From: Cryomorpha sp963748925
GTDB taxonomy: Bacteria; Bacteroidota; Bacteroidia; Flavobacteriales_D; Cryomorphaceae
NCBI GenBank assembly: GCA_963748925.1
Contig: CAVVKG010000002.1
Coordinates: 141,189 to 205,188 of the forward strand
DNA: 64,000 nt
Reading direction: 5' to 3'
The translations under genes were made by a program, and so were the position numbers. A model generated the notes under the pieces. The model ran no database searches and had not been told where the DNA came from. It was given only the letters and a program-made list of their open reading frames with translations. Below are positions 54,601 through 62,196 of this stretch, piece by piece. Position 1 is the first letter of the stretch; the number at the start of each line of letters is the position of its first letter.

Positions 54601-56109
54601 GAAGAAGGGGTGACCAGTTTAAAGGATCGAATTCTGACCGGTACCAAAGAGCGGATCAGGCCCATTATGCTGACGGCAACAACAGACATATTTGGTTTCC
54701 TGCCGATGGCATTTTCAGCATCGGCCGGTGCGGAAGTACAGCGGCCATTGGCTACAGTAGTTATTGGTGGTATGCTTACGGCAACTTTGCTTACGCTGGT
54801 CGTAGTGCCGATACTTTACACTTTTGTAGAAGGAAGAAGTGATAGAAGAAAAGGCCTGAGAGCACCAAGTGCAAATGCCATCATTGCCCTGATCGTTTTT
54901 GGCGGATTGTTTGGCTTACCGGTTGTGGCAAATGCCCAACAACAGGAACTGGAAAAAGACAGTTTACCCACGATCACATTAGAACAGGCTAGAAAGCGCG
55001 CAATTGAAAGCTATCCTAAAATCCAATCGGCAATGCTGGAAATAAAAAACCAGGAAGTGCTGATGAAAACCGCCTGGGATTTTGGAAATACTCAGGTTTT
55101 TACCGGAAAGGAAGAAGCAGGGAACGGATCGAATGGTGTATATACCCGAATTGGCATCCAGCAGCAGCAGATTGACGTATTTGGCATTGCGCCAAAGCTC
55201 AGGCTGCAAAAAGGGCGGGTAGCCCTGGCTGAAACAGCGCTTGACCTCTCTGTGATAGATCTGGAGCGCGAAGTAGGCCGTGCCTGGGGCGCTGTCTATG
55301 CTACAAAAAAGACGTACAACGTCTTTCAGCAGCTTGATTCTATTTTTATCGATATTGAGCGGGCGTCCCGTATCAGATTGGAAACGGAAGCCATCTCCAA
55401 ACTGGAATACCTCGCCACCTCTAATCAGGCCAATCAGGTACAGATACAAAAAGAACAGGCTTACCGCGATTTCCTAAGCGCCTTGCAAAGGCTCAACCTC
55501 TGGTTCGCCAATGATACATTGTTTACAGTACCTGATATTCCGGCCAATCAGTTGGATCAACGATTCACTAACGTGGCGGACTCACTGATAAACCATCCTT
55601 TACTGAATGTTTCAAAACAGCAGGTAGAGGTGGCAGATGCTATGATCAAAGAGAGGCGATCACTGTTTTTTCCGAAATTACAGGGGCAATATGGATGGCA
55701 AGAAATCGGAGGTCAATCGGGGTTTTATACCTATCAGGTTGGAATTACTATTCCATTATTTTTTGGCCCCGAGCTTGGCCGAACTCAATCGGCTAAGATC
55801 CAACGGGACATAGCTGGTCAAAACCTCCGTCAAACCGAACTTGAGCTGAACACAGCTTTTCAGAATACCAGGCAACAGTATTTGAAATGGCGCAACTCCT
55901 GGGTTTATTACCGCGATGAAGCGCTTCCGCTTGCGGCAGAGCAGAGAGCCGGAGCGGTCAGTGCGTATCGCGAAGGTGCCATTGATTACGTCACCTTCCT
56001 GCAAAACCTCAGAGATGCCATTCGCATAGAGGTGGATTCGTGGAATGCTTTTGGCAATTACTTGGATAGCCGCTATGAACTCGAATATTATTTACAAACA
56101 ACAAACTAA
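51697..56109 (+). CDS. czcA: CzcA-type heavy-metal RND pump fused to a TolC-like outer-membrane channel
   Basis: A 1470-residue protein. Residues 1-1045 form an inner-membrane RND pump of the heavy-metal class with twelve helices, opening IISFSIRNKFIVGLF. In TM4 it has D400-F-G and D406-G-A-V in DFGIIIDGAVIIIEG, as in CzcA-like pumps for Co, Zn, Cd or Ni; the copper/silver pump CusA differs at this site. Residues ~1058-1081 form a hydrophobic segment ending VVANAQ, like a signal peptide with a cleavage site, and the rest (LPTITLEQARKRAIESYPKIQSA to the end) is a TolC/CzcC-like channel. So pump and outer channel come from one frame. The adaptor gene is next. Confidence 0.92.
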   Translation: MINQIISFSIRNKFIVGLFTLALIGVGIYSMYTVNLGSVPDITNNQVQVMTVSQNLATEDIEQFVTYPVELAMGNLPGVTEIRSISRFGLSVVTIVFEDEMGIYKPRQLVQEKLNEVREKIPEKFGSPSMGPITTGLGEIYQYTIKPKPGYDTVYTPTELRTIQDWIVKRQMTLVEGVVDVNAFGGKVKQYEIAINPEKLNAINVSISEVFDALQRNNVNTGGAYIEKNKMANFIRGEGLVRSLDDIREIVIRNENGIPITVGDVAEKVHFGEQVRYGAFTQDGQEAVGGMVLMLKGSNANKVIQNVQERMKKVQKSLPEGLEIKPFLDQSDLIERTTSTVQTNLIEGALIVIFALVILLGSIRGGIITATTIPLSLLFAFIMMKQFGVSANLMSLGAIDFGIIIDGAVIIIEGTVYEIQKRIRSGKIKFNQGVMDEVAYDAGSTMMGSAFFGQIIILIVFAPILFLTGVEGKMFQPMAYTFGFAMIGAIILCLTYVPMMSALFMKPIQNKKNWFGRCERWLEKVSDNIIGGIHNAYLPLLRGALRFKAIVILVAIVLLLGAGFIFSRMGGEFVPQLDEGDIAMQALIRPGSGLTQSIEVSQKIETLLLENFPEVKTAVARIGVADIPTDPMPMDIADMFIILKKDMDKWTTAETKVELIAKIKELLDRELTGVNLVFSQPVELRFNELLTGVREDVAVKLYGEDLDVLAQKAEEMGEIIQTVPGVGDVNPERTSGLPQMTVRYNRKKIAQYGLDIQKINEYVSAAFAGGVAGVIFEGEKRFDMVIRFDETHRRSIDDLRTLYIDLPDGTQVPIKEVADINYVPGPMQISRDNTFRRTYVGINTRGRDVESVVTDIQEKLDAELDLPPGYYLTYGGEFENLQRAKGRLMIVVPIALFLIFVLLYFALKSFSQSIMIYMAIPLAAIGGVIALWMRDMPFSISAGVGFIVLFGVAVLNGLVLINRFNSLKEEGVTSLKDRILTGTKERIRPIMLTATTDIFGFLPMAFSASAGAEVQRPLATVVIGGMLTATLLTLVVVPILYTFVEGRSDRRKGLRAPSANAIIALIVFGGLFGLPVVANAQQQELEKDSLPTITLEQARKRAIESYPKIQSAMLEIKNQEVLMKTAWDFGNTQVFTGKEEAGNGSNGVYTRIGIQQQQIDVFGIAPKLRLQKGRVALAETALDLSVIDLEREVGRAWGAVYATKKTYNVFQQLDSIFIDIERASRIRLETEAISKLEYLATSNQANQVQIQKEQAYRDFLSALQRLNLWFANDTLFTVPDIPANQLDQRFTNVADSLINHPLLNVSKQQVEVADAMIKERRSLFFPKLQGQYGWQEIGGQSGFYTYQVGITIPLFFGPELGRTQSAKIQRDIAGQNLRQTELELNTAFQNTRQQYLKWRNSWVYYRDEALPLAAEQRAGAVSAYREGAIDYVTFLQNLRDAIRIEVDSWNAFGNYLDSRYELEYYLQTTN

Positions 56110-56137
56110 AACCGGAAACGGATAAAATATAAAAGAC

Positions 56138-57409
56138 ATGAAAAATCAAATAATAAAATTTTTCACGCTGATGTTTATAGCAGGTCTTGTTTCGGCATGT
56201 GGCGATAATACCAAAGCAGATGAGCATAATCATCAGGAAGGTGAGCAACATGAATCGCACGAAGGGCACAGTGAGGAAGAAGCGGGACATGAAGAACACA
56301 GTGAAGGTGAAGGCCATGAAGACCATGCTGAAGAAGGCATGGGCGAAGTACACCTGTCCGAACTCAAATTTAAAAGTCTGGGCATAAAGGTAGACACATT
56401 GCCCAAACGTCAGATTTCAGCAGTGGTAGAAGCCAATGGCCAACTGGAAGTGCCTCCTCAGCATGAGGCTATGGTAACTGCCATTTTAGGTGCCAATGTT
56501 ACTTCCATCAAAGTAATTGAAGGAGATAAAGTGAAAAAGGGGCAAGTACTGGCGTTCATTTCACATCCTAACCTCACGAGATTGCAGACAGACTATATTA
56601 GGGCTTACAGTCAGTTGCAGTTTCTCGAGAAGGAAAACCAACGTGAGAAGAGACTTTATGAAGAAGAAATTGGTTCAGGAAAAGCTTACCAACAAACGCA
56701 GGCTGATTATCAGGCCATGAAAGGGGAAGTCAAAGGATATGAAGCTCAGTTGAAGCAGTTGAGCATGAATGTAGAAAAGGTCAGAGAAGGAGATATTTAT
56801 CAAGATGTTCCTGTGGTAAGTCCTATTGATGGCTATATTGAAAAAGTATTGGTACAGGTAGGCCAATATGTAGAACCTCAAACAGCCATGTTCATGATCG
56901 TTAACACTGAACACACCCATGCCGACCTGATGGTGTTTGAGAAGGATGTATATAAAGTGAAAAAAGGACAAAAAATAACTTTCACGGTAGAATCAGTCCC
57001 GGGGGCCACATTGACTGCCAAAATTTATTCGGTAGGCAAACAGTTCGAGCAAAATCCAAAGGCCGTACATGTACATGCAGAGATCGATCAAAAAGAAGAT
57101 TTCCTGATCCCGGGGATGTATATTAATGGTAAAATTCATACCGAAAGCAATGCTGTGAAAGCGCTACCCGAAGAGGCAATCATTGAAGAAGAAGGTAAAC
57201 CATTCATCTTTTTAGCTGAAAAGCACGAAGAAGATGGGGAGGTTGAATGGGAATTCAAAGCTGTAGAGGTGCGTACCGGCTTAACTGATGAAGGATGGGT
57301 AGAAATTAATTTGCTAGAACCTTTACCAAAAGACGCTCAAGTGGCCTGGAACAACGCCTACTACCTTATTTCAGAGATGAAGAAAAGCCAGACATCACAT
57401 AGTCATTGA
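56138..57409 (+). CDS. czcB: RND periplasmic adaptor (CzcB-like) with His-rich N terminus
   Basis: A 423-residue membrane-fusion protein. The signal carries a lipobox-like LVSACGD (Cys21). Then comes a 40-residue stretch very rich in His, Glu and Gly (HNHQEGEQHESHEGHSEEE and following) that should bind metal ions in the periplasm. The core has the barrel-sandwich pair (VTSIKVIEGDKVKKGQVLAFI and PIDGYIEKVLVQVGQYVE), a helical hairpin and beta-barrel with PGMYINGKI. It bridges the RND pump and the fused channel. It starts 29 bases behind the pump gene. Confidence 0.92.
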   Translation: MKNQIIKFFTLMFIAGLVSACGDNTKADEHNHQEGEQHESHEGHSEEEAGHEEHSEGEGHEDHAEEGMGEVHLSELKFKSLGIKVDTLPKRQISAVVEANGQLEVPPQHEAMVTAILGANVTSIKVIEGDKVKKGQVLAFISHPNLTRLQTDYIRAYSQLQFLEKENQREKRLYEEEIGSGKAYQQTQADYQAMKGEVKGYEAQLKQLSMNVEKVREGDIYQDVPVVSPIDGYIEKVLVQVGQYVEPQTAMFMIVNTEHTHADLMVFEKDVYKVKKGQKITFTVESVPGATLTAKIYSVGKQFEQNPKAVHVHAEIDQKEDFLIPGMYINGKIHTESNAVKALPEEAIIEEEGKPFIFLAEKHEEDGEVEWEFKAVEVRTGLTDEGWVEINLLEPLPKDAQVAWNNAYYLISEMKKSQTSHSH

Positions 57410-57490
57410 TTAAGTTGGCAAAAGGCGGTTGGCTGAAAATATGCCAACTGGCCCTTGCCACTTTTAAACAAAAATCAAAAAACTAATAAC

Positions 57491-57820
57491 ATGAAAGAAA
57501 TAAAAGCATTTATCAAACCCAAGCGGGCCAAAGTAGTCATTGAAGCACTGAGCGAGGCTGGTTTTCAAAGCATGACTATCTCACAGGCAGAAGGCACCGG
57601 TGCCCACAAGGCAAAGGGCGCATCTCCTTCCCTTGATTTTCACGTTACCGATAGCCCGGTGGTAAAACTGGAACTCGTATGCCAAAATGAAGAAATGGAA
57701 AAAGCAGTTCAGTTGATCATTGGCAAGGCCAAAACACCTGAGCCGGGCGATGGGATCATTTACGTAACGGAAATAGTGGATGCATACCGGGTTAAGTCCG
57801 GTAAGTCGATCAGGGAATAG
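57491..57820 (+). CDS. PII-like signalling protein of the metal-efflux operon
   Basis: A 109-residue protein of the PII family when started at the ATG at 57491. It opens MKEIKAFIKPKRAKVVIEAL and ends with DGIIYVTEIVDAYRVKSGK, the B- and C-loop regions of PII. The T-loop segment (SQAEGTGAHKAKGAS) is short and lacks the uridylylated Tyr of nitrogen PII proteins. A branch of PII-like proteins is known beside heavy-metal efflux genes, and this fits it. It may sense a nucleotide or metal and tune the pump. Regulation of the pump is an inference from position. Confidence 0.82.
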   Translation: MKEIKAFIKPKRAKVVIEALSEAGFQSMTISQAEGTGAHKAKGASPSLDFHVTDSPVVKLELVCQNEEMEKAVQLIIGKAKTPEPGDGIIYVTEIVDAYRVKSGKSIRE

Positions 57821-57946
57821 AGCCAAAGCAAAGAGGGAAAGTTTATACGGGCAATTGAAAATAGAAACGTTACGTGGAAGTTGGTTATGCCAGAAGCAAA
57901 TTGTAAAAAACACACTTAATTTAGTATAAATCAAAAAGTGAATAAA

Positions 57947-58306
57947 ATGATACAGCTACTGAACACAAAAAACGACAACTTGATTGCCGCTAAAATCAGC
58001 GGCAAAATCACCAAAGGAGATGTAGAAAAAATCCATTTGCTCATTCATAACATTATTAAAAAAGGTCAGAAGGTTGATTTTTACTTTGAGCTGGAAGACT
58101 TCCAGGGCTACGAGCTGGAAGGTTTATGGGAAGATTTAAAAGTAGATACCACACATTTATTCGATTATGGCAAAATAGCATTTGCAGGAGATAAAAAATG
58201 GCAGGAATGGGCGGCCAAAGCCACAGATTTCTTTACCGGTTCAGAAGTCAAATATTTTGACCTTCAGGATAAGGAAGAGGCAATGGATTGGATACAAAAT
58301 CATTAA
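57947..58306 (+). CDS. SpoIIAA/STAS-like protein
   Basis: A 119-residue cytosolic protein (ATG at 57947; a GTG nine bases earlier is possible). It resembles the SpoIIAA-like family (DUF3478): a strand NLIAAKISGKITKGDVEK, a DFYFELEDFQGYELEGLWEDLK segment and KIAFAGDKKWQEWAAKATDFFTGSEVKYFD. The fold is STAS-like and the biological role is unknown. The stop lies two bases before the ATPase start, so both are in one transcript. Confidence 0.85.
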   Translation: MIQLLNTKNDNLIAAKISGKITKGDVEKIHLLIHNIIKKGQKVDFYFELEDFQGYELEGLWEDLKVDTTHLFDYGKIAFAGDKKWQEWAAKATDFFTGSEVKYFDLQDKEEAMDWIQNH

Positions 58307-58308
58307 CG

Positions 58309-60795
58309 ATGAAAAAACTACAAATAAAAATACCGCTTCTCCTGCCCGAAGTACCGGATGAGAAGGATCAGTGTGTGCAAAAACTTATTCAACAGCTTCA
58401 GGATAAAGAAGGCCTTGAAAAAGTACATATAGCAGACGGAAAAGACAATGGCGTACCTCAGCTATGCTTTCATTACGACCCGGAGTTGATCTCCATAGAC
58501 CGTATCCAGTCGTTAGCGGAGCAAACCGGGGCGGAAATCACTCAGAAATTTGGACATAAACTCATAGAAGTAGAAGGCATTCGCCATATCCGCCACGCCC
58601 GTCATATTGAGCGCGACCTTCGGGATATATCCGGTATTTTGGAGGCCTTTGTATCGGCATCCGGAATGGTGCGGATAGAGTATGATACGGCCCAGGTCGA
58701 TGAGGCCGAAATAATGAAAGCGTTGAGAAAAGAGGGGCTTGATATACCAGACACTCAGGTAAGTGCCGAACGATTTCTTGAGAAGGTAGAAGAAACTGAT
58801 AAAGAAGGTAAAAAAGGACATGACCATGAGGAAGGTGCAGATAATGACCACTCACACGGGGGCATTTTCGGCAAAAACACCGAACTGATCTTTTCCATTA
58901 TCTGCGGGGCATTGCTCGGAATTGGTTTTGGGTTTTCTTATATGGAAGCTATCCCTTCATGGGTGAGCCTGTCACTCTATATTGGGGCATATTTCTTTGG
59001 CGGATATTTCACGGCCAAAGAAGCCATTCAAACAGTGGCCAAAGGAGGTTTTGAAATTGACTTCCTTATGCTCGTGGCAGCCATTGGAGCGGCTATTCTG
59101 GGCGAATGGGCTGAAGGTGCGTTGTTGTTATTCCTGTTCAGCATGGGTCATGCTCTGGAACACTACGCCATGAACAAAGCCCGTAAATCCATTGCTGCTT
59201 TGGCAGAACTCGCTCCTAAAACAGCATTGCTTAAGAGAAATGGTAAGACCGAAGAAGTCGGTATTGAGGAATTGAGCATCGGTGACATCATCGTGGTGAA
59301 GCCCAATAGCAAAATCTCAGCCGATGGCGTGGTTGTCAGCGGTACAAGTAGCGTTAACCAGGCTCCTATCACCGGAGAAAGTGTGCCGGTAGATAAAGAA
59401 CCGGTGGATAATCCCGATAAGGACTGGTCGGAAGAAAAAGACATCAAAGACGAGAACCGTGCTTTTTCGGGTACCATTAATGGCAATAATACGCTTGAAA
59501 TCAAAGTGATTAAAGTAGCGAAGGACTCTACACTCTCCCGCCTGGTGAAACTGGTGAATGAAGCACAGACCCAGAAATCACCTACGCAGCGCCTCACCGA
59601 CAAATTTGAGAAGTATTTTGTGCCTTCGGTATTGGTACTGGTCGTGCTGCTCAATTTTGCTTTTCTGGTCATTGATGAGTCTTTTAGTGAAAGCTTCTAC
59701 CGTGCAATGGCCGTATTGGTGGCAGCCAGCCCTTGTGCTCTGGCCATAGCTACCCCGAGTGCAGTGCTGAGCGGAGTTGCAAGGGCAGCCAAGAGTGGAG
59801 TGCTTATCAAAGGGGGCCGTCCGCTGGAAGATCTGGGTGTATTGACTGCCCTGGCATTTGACAAAACAGGAACACTAACGGAAGGCAAGCCCAAGCTCAC
59901 CGAAGTAATTCCTTTAGGTGATGTAAACGAAGAAGAACTGTTGAAAATAGCAGTAGCTGTAGAAGCCTTAAGCGACCATCCACTGGCAAAAGCCGTGGTT
60001 CGGGATGGGAAAGAGCGATTGGATGGTGTTGACATACCCGAGGCGAAAGACCTGGAAGCGGTGCTTGGGAAAGGGATCAAAGCTTCGCTGGGCAACAATA
60101 AAGTGTATATAGGTAATCTGGACTTGTTTGAATCCCTGGACGACAAAAAGCCTTCTAAGGAAACAGTAGAAAAAGTAAAGTCACTGGAGTCAGATGGCAA
60201 TACTACCATGCTGATCCGTCAGAATGATGACTACATTGGCATCATTGCCCTGATGGATACGCCCAGAAAGGAAGCGAAAAACACGCTAGAACAATTAAAA
60301 AAACTGGGTATCAAGCGAATGATCATGCTCACCGGTGATAACCAACAAGTAGCCGATGCGGTAGCCAAAGAAATTGGGCTGACAGACGCATGGGGCAGTT
60401 TATTGCCAGAAGAAAAAGTGGATGCCATAAAAAAATTGAAAGAGGAAGAATCTAAAGTAGCGATGGTAGGTGATGGTGTAAATGATGCCCCGGCCATGGC
60501 GAACAGCACGGTAGGCATTGCCATGGGTGCTGCCGGAAGCGATGTAGCATTAGAAACAGCCGACATTGCCCTGATGGCCGACAAGCTGGAAACCTTACCT
60601 TTTGCTATCGGTTTAAGTAGAAAAGCCAAAGGTATTATCAAGCAAAACCTCTGGATAAGTTTGGGGATAGTAGCTATTTTAATTCCACTTACGATCTCTG
60701 GCATTGCGACCATCGGGCCTGCCGTTCTAATCCATGAAGGTTCCACCTTGGTGGTGGTGTTTAATGCGCTGAGATTGTTGGGTTATAAGAAATAA
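58309..60795 (+). CDS. P1B-4-type heavy-metal ATPase (Co/Zn/Cd or Fe exporter)
   Basis: An 828-residue P-type ATPase. The N terminus has two ferredoxin-like HMA domains without C-x2-C; the second has GIRHIRHARHIE in the metal-loop position. A His-rich linker (GHDHEEGADNDHSHGG) follows. The transport core has S474-P-C476 in TM6, phosphorylation site D518 in DKTGTLTEGKP, a SDHPLAKAV motif, GDGVNDAPA in the hinge, and HEGST (H809) in the last helices. SPC plus HEG[GS]T defines subgroup P1B-4, which exports Co, Zn, Cd, or Fe; copper pumps have CPC. So the two efflux systems of the operon agree on divalent ions. Confidence 0.92.
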   Translation: MKKLQIKIPLLLPEVPDEKDQCVQKLIQQLQDKEGLEKVHIADGKDNGVPQLCFHYDPELISIDRIQSLAEQTGAEITQKFGHKLIEVEGIRHIRHARHIERDLRDISGILEAFVSASGMVRIEYDTAQVDEAEIMKALRKEGLDIPDTQVSAERFLEKVEETDKEGKKGHDHEEGADNDHSHGGIFGKNTELIFSIICGALLGIGFGFSYMEAIPSWVSLSLYIGAYFFGGYFTAKEAIQTVAKGGFEIDFLMLVAAIGAAILGEWAEGALLLFLFSMGHALEHYAMNKARKSIAALAELAPKTALLKRNGKTEEVGIEELSIGDIIVVKPNSKISADGVVVSGTSSVNQAPITGESVPVDKEPVDNPDKDWSEEKDIKDENRAFSGTINGNNTLEIKVIKVAKDSTLSRLVKLVNEAQTQKSPTQRLTDKFEKYFVPSVLVLVVLLNFAFLVIDESFSESFYRAMAVLVAASPCALAIATPSAVLSGVARAAKSGVLIKGGRPLEDLGVLTALAFDKTGTLTEGKPKLTEVIPLGDVNEEELLKIAVAVEALSDHPLAKAVVRDGKERLDGVDIPEAKDLEAVLGKGIKASLGNNKVYIGNLDLFESLDDKKPSKETVEKVKSLESDGNTTMLIRQNDDYIGIIALMDTPRKEAKNTLEQLKKLGIKRMIMLTGDNQQVADAVAKEIGLTDAWGSLLPEEKVDAIKKLKEEESKVAMVGDGVNDAPAMANSTVGIAMGAAGSDVALETADIALMADKLETLPFAIGLSRKAKGIIKQNLWISLGIVAILIPLTISGIATIGPAVLIHEGSTLVVVFNALRLLGYKK

Positions 60796-61402
60796 ATTTA
60801 TATGTTTAATAAAAAGGGGGGCTTTTGAATCAAGGTTAAAAGGACCAAGAAAAGAGATAGATGGCAAAGAAGAAAACGAATTGTTTAACCACTAATACAT
60901 TTTTTATGGACTGGACATATGAAGAAGAGTTGCTGCAAATGGATATGTAGCATGGCGAATAAAAGGAGCGAAATAGCACAAATCAGATAGAGTTGGATAA
61001 TAAAACATATATACTTAGCAACGCCTGACCCAGCACTACAGTCACACACATTGGCTGGCCGCTCAATTCCACCCGCAAACCAAAGCCAGCCAAAGAGTGA
61101 GCCTGCCCCAGCCCGAGAAAAGAAATTTTCAAAAATGCCCCACGCGCGACTGAAAAGGAGGACAAAGACAATGAAACAGACAGACAAACAAGGACTTCTA
61201 ATCGATTGACAATGTGGACGGTAAAATAAAAAGAATGAAAAGCACGATGCCCCAACAAAGTATAAAAAACATAGGGCAGACAAGGGTTTCAGAGAGTCTA
61301 GTACTCTTAATAAACTTACTGCTTGGCCGACAGGAAAGTTCTCCGAAAGCCTACGATTTTTTATACCGGGCCGTTGTGGTACATTAGAAGGAAACAAAAT
61401 AA
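60796..61402. other. Non-coding right flank of the metal island
   Basis: About 600 bases. Frames on the minus strand are low in family features and rich in Cys, Phe and Ser, so I do not annotate them. The segment 61110-61270 is the right-hand partner of the repeat at 50318. No terminator hairpin of good quality was found behind the ATPase gene. Confidence 0.5.
61110..61270 (-). repeat. Island-flanking repeat, right side
   Basis: Reverse complement contains TTTTTATAC-T-TTGTTGGGGCA, then CCACATTGTCAAT, then GCATTTTTGAAAATTTCT (61121-61138), in the same order as the left copy but with about 45 bases less between the first and last word. Confidence 0.55.
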
Positions 61403-62101
61403 ATGATTGAAAATCTGCCAAATTGGATTGACTTAACTTTTATAGTTACTTGCATATTGACAATAATCCTATTTCATTTTTCAAATGGAAAACCAAAAAA
61501 GTTAACAATTCTGATTATTGTTTGGTCAATTATACAATCCATACTGGCCTATGTCGGATTTTACCAAATTACAGACTCAATTCCCCCAAGATTTGGATTA
61601 GTGCTGATTCCAGCAACATTTTTGATTATATATGGATTATTACCTAAACAGCAAAAGTGGTTTCTTGAAGCGAGAGAGACGAATATTAGCACTTTTCTAC
61701 ATACTGTTAGATTACCTGTTGAAATTGTTTTGTTCGGGTTATATACACATGAAATGATACCCAAATTAATGACTTTTGAAGGCAGGAATTTTGATATTTT
61801 AATGGGAATTTCTTCTCCGATAATTGGACTTCTATTGATAAAGCAAATAATAAGTAAGAAGGCTTTAATAGCCTGGAACGTTGGAGGATTAATACTTGTA
61901 CTCTTCATTCTGTTTAATGGAATATTATCGGCCGAATTACCATTTCAACAGTTTGGTTTTGATCAACCTAATCGTGGAATAAATTATTTTCCATTCGTTC
62001 TCTTACCGGCTACAATTGTTCCAATTGTAATTTGGACACATATATCGGATATAATTAAACTAAGAAAAGAGATAAAAACGACACCACAACAAGGTGTTTA
62101 G
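61403..62101 (+). CDS. Integral membrane protein, unknown function (232 aa)
   Basis: A 232-residue protein with about seven membrane helices (for example FIVTCILTIILFHF, RFGLVLIPATFLIIYGLLP, FDILMGISSPIIGLLLIKQII, FPFVLLPATIVPIVIWTHI). I do not recognise the family. The charged loops are small, and the protein has no obvious cofactor motif; HTVRLPVEIVLFGLYTH holds two His residues near a helix that could be functional. The gene is AT-rich and followed by a cassette-like hairpin. Confidence 0.7.
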   Translation: MIENLPNWIDLTFIVTCILTIILFHFSNGKPKKLTILIIVWSIIQSILAYVGFYQITDSIPPRFGLVLIPATFLIIYGLLPKQQKWFLEARETNISTFLHTVRLPVEIVLFGLYTHEMIPKLMTFEGRNFDILMGISSPIIGLLLIKQIISKKALIAWNVGGLILVLFILFNGILSAELPFQQFGFDQPNRGINYFPFVLLPATIVPIVIWTHISDIIKLRKEIKTTPQQGV

Positions 62102-62143
62102 TCCATACCCTTCGGGAATACGAGCCTTACATTTGCCGTTAGG
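62095..62143 (+). other. attC-like hairpin after the membrane-protein gene
   Basis: CCC-TTC-GGG (62108-62116) forms the tip, with TGTTTAG and CATA on the left partly pairing with TACG and GCCTTACA on the right, then GCCGTTAGG. It aligns with 44479-44525 over AACGGCAA-x-TGTA and CCCG-x-AGGGTATG when both are read on the minus strand. Confidence 0.45.
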
Positions 62144-62196
62144 ATACTGTAAAAAATACTCTGAAACTAAACTATATTAATCCCAAAAAAACAAAT

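Noticed and set aside
51697..56109. Copper/silver pump CusA
   Set aside because: The TM4 site DFG...DGAV is that of CzcA-like divalent-ion pumps, not of CusA.
60885..61421. Minus-strand frame of 178 codons right of the ATPase gene
   Set aside because: Rich in Cys, Phe, Ser and Leu with no family pattern, overlaps the start of the next gene, and lies on the flanking repeat; it looks like chance.
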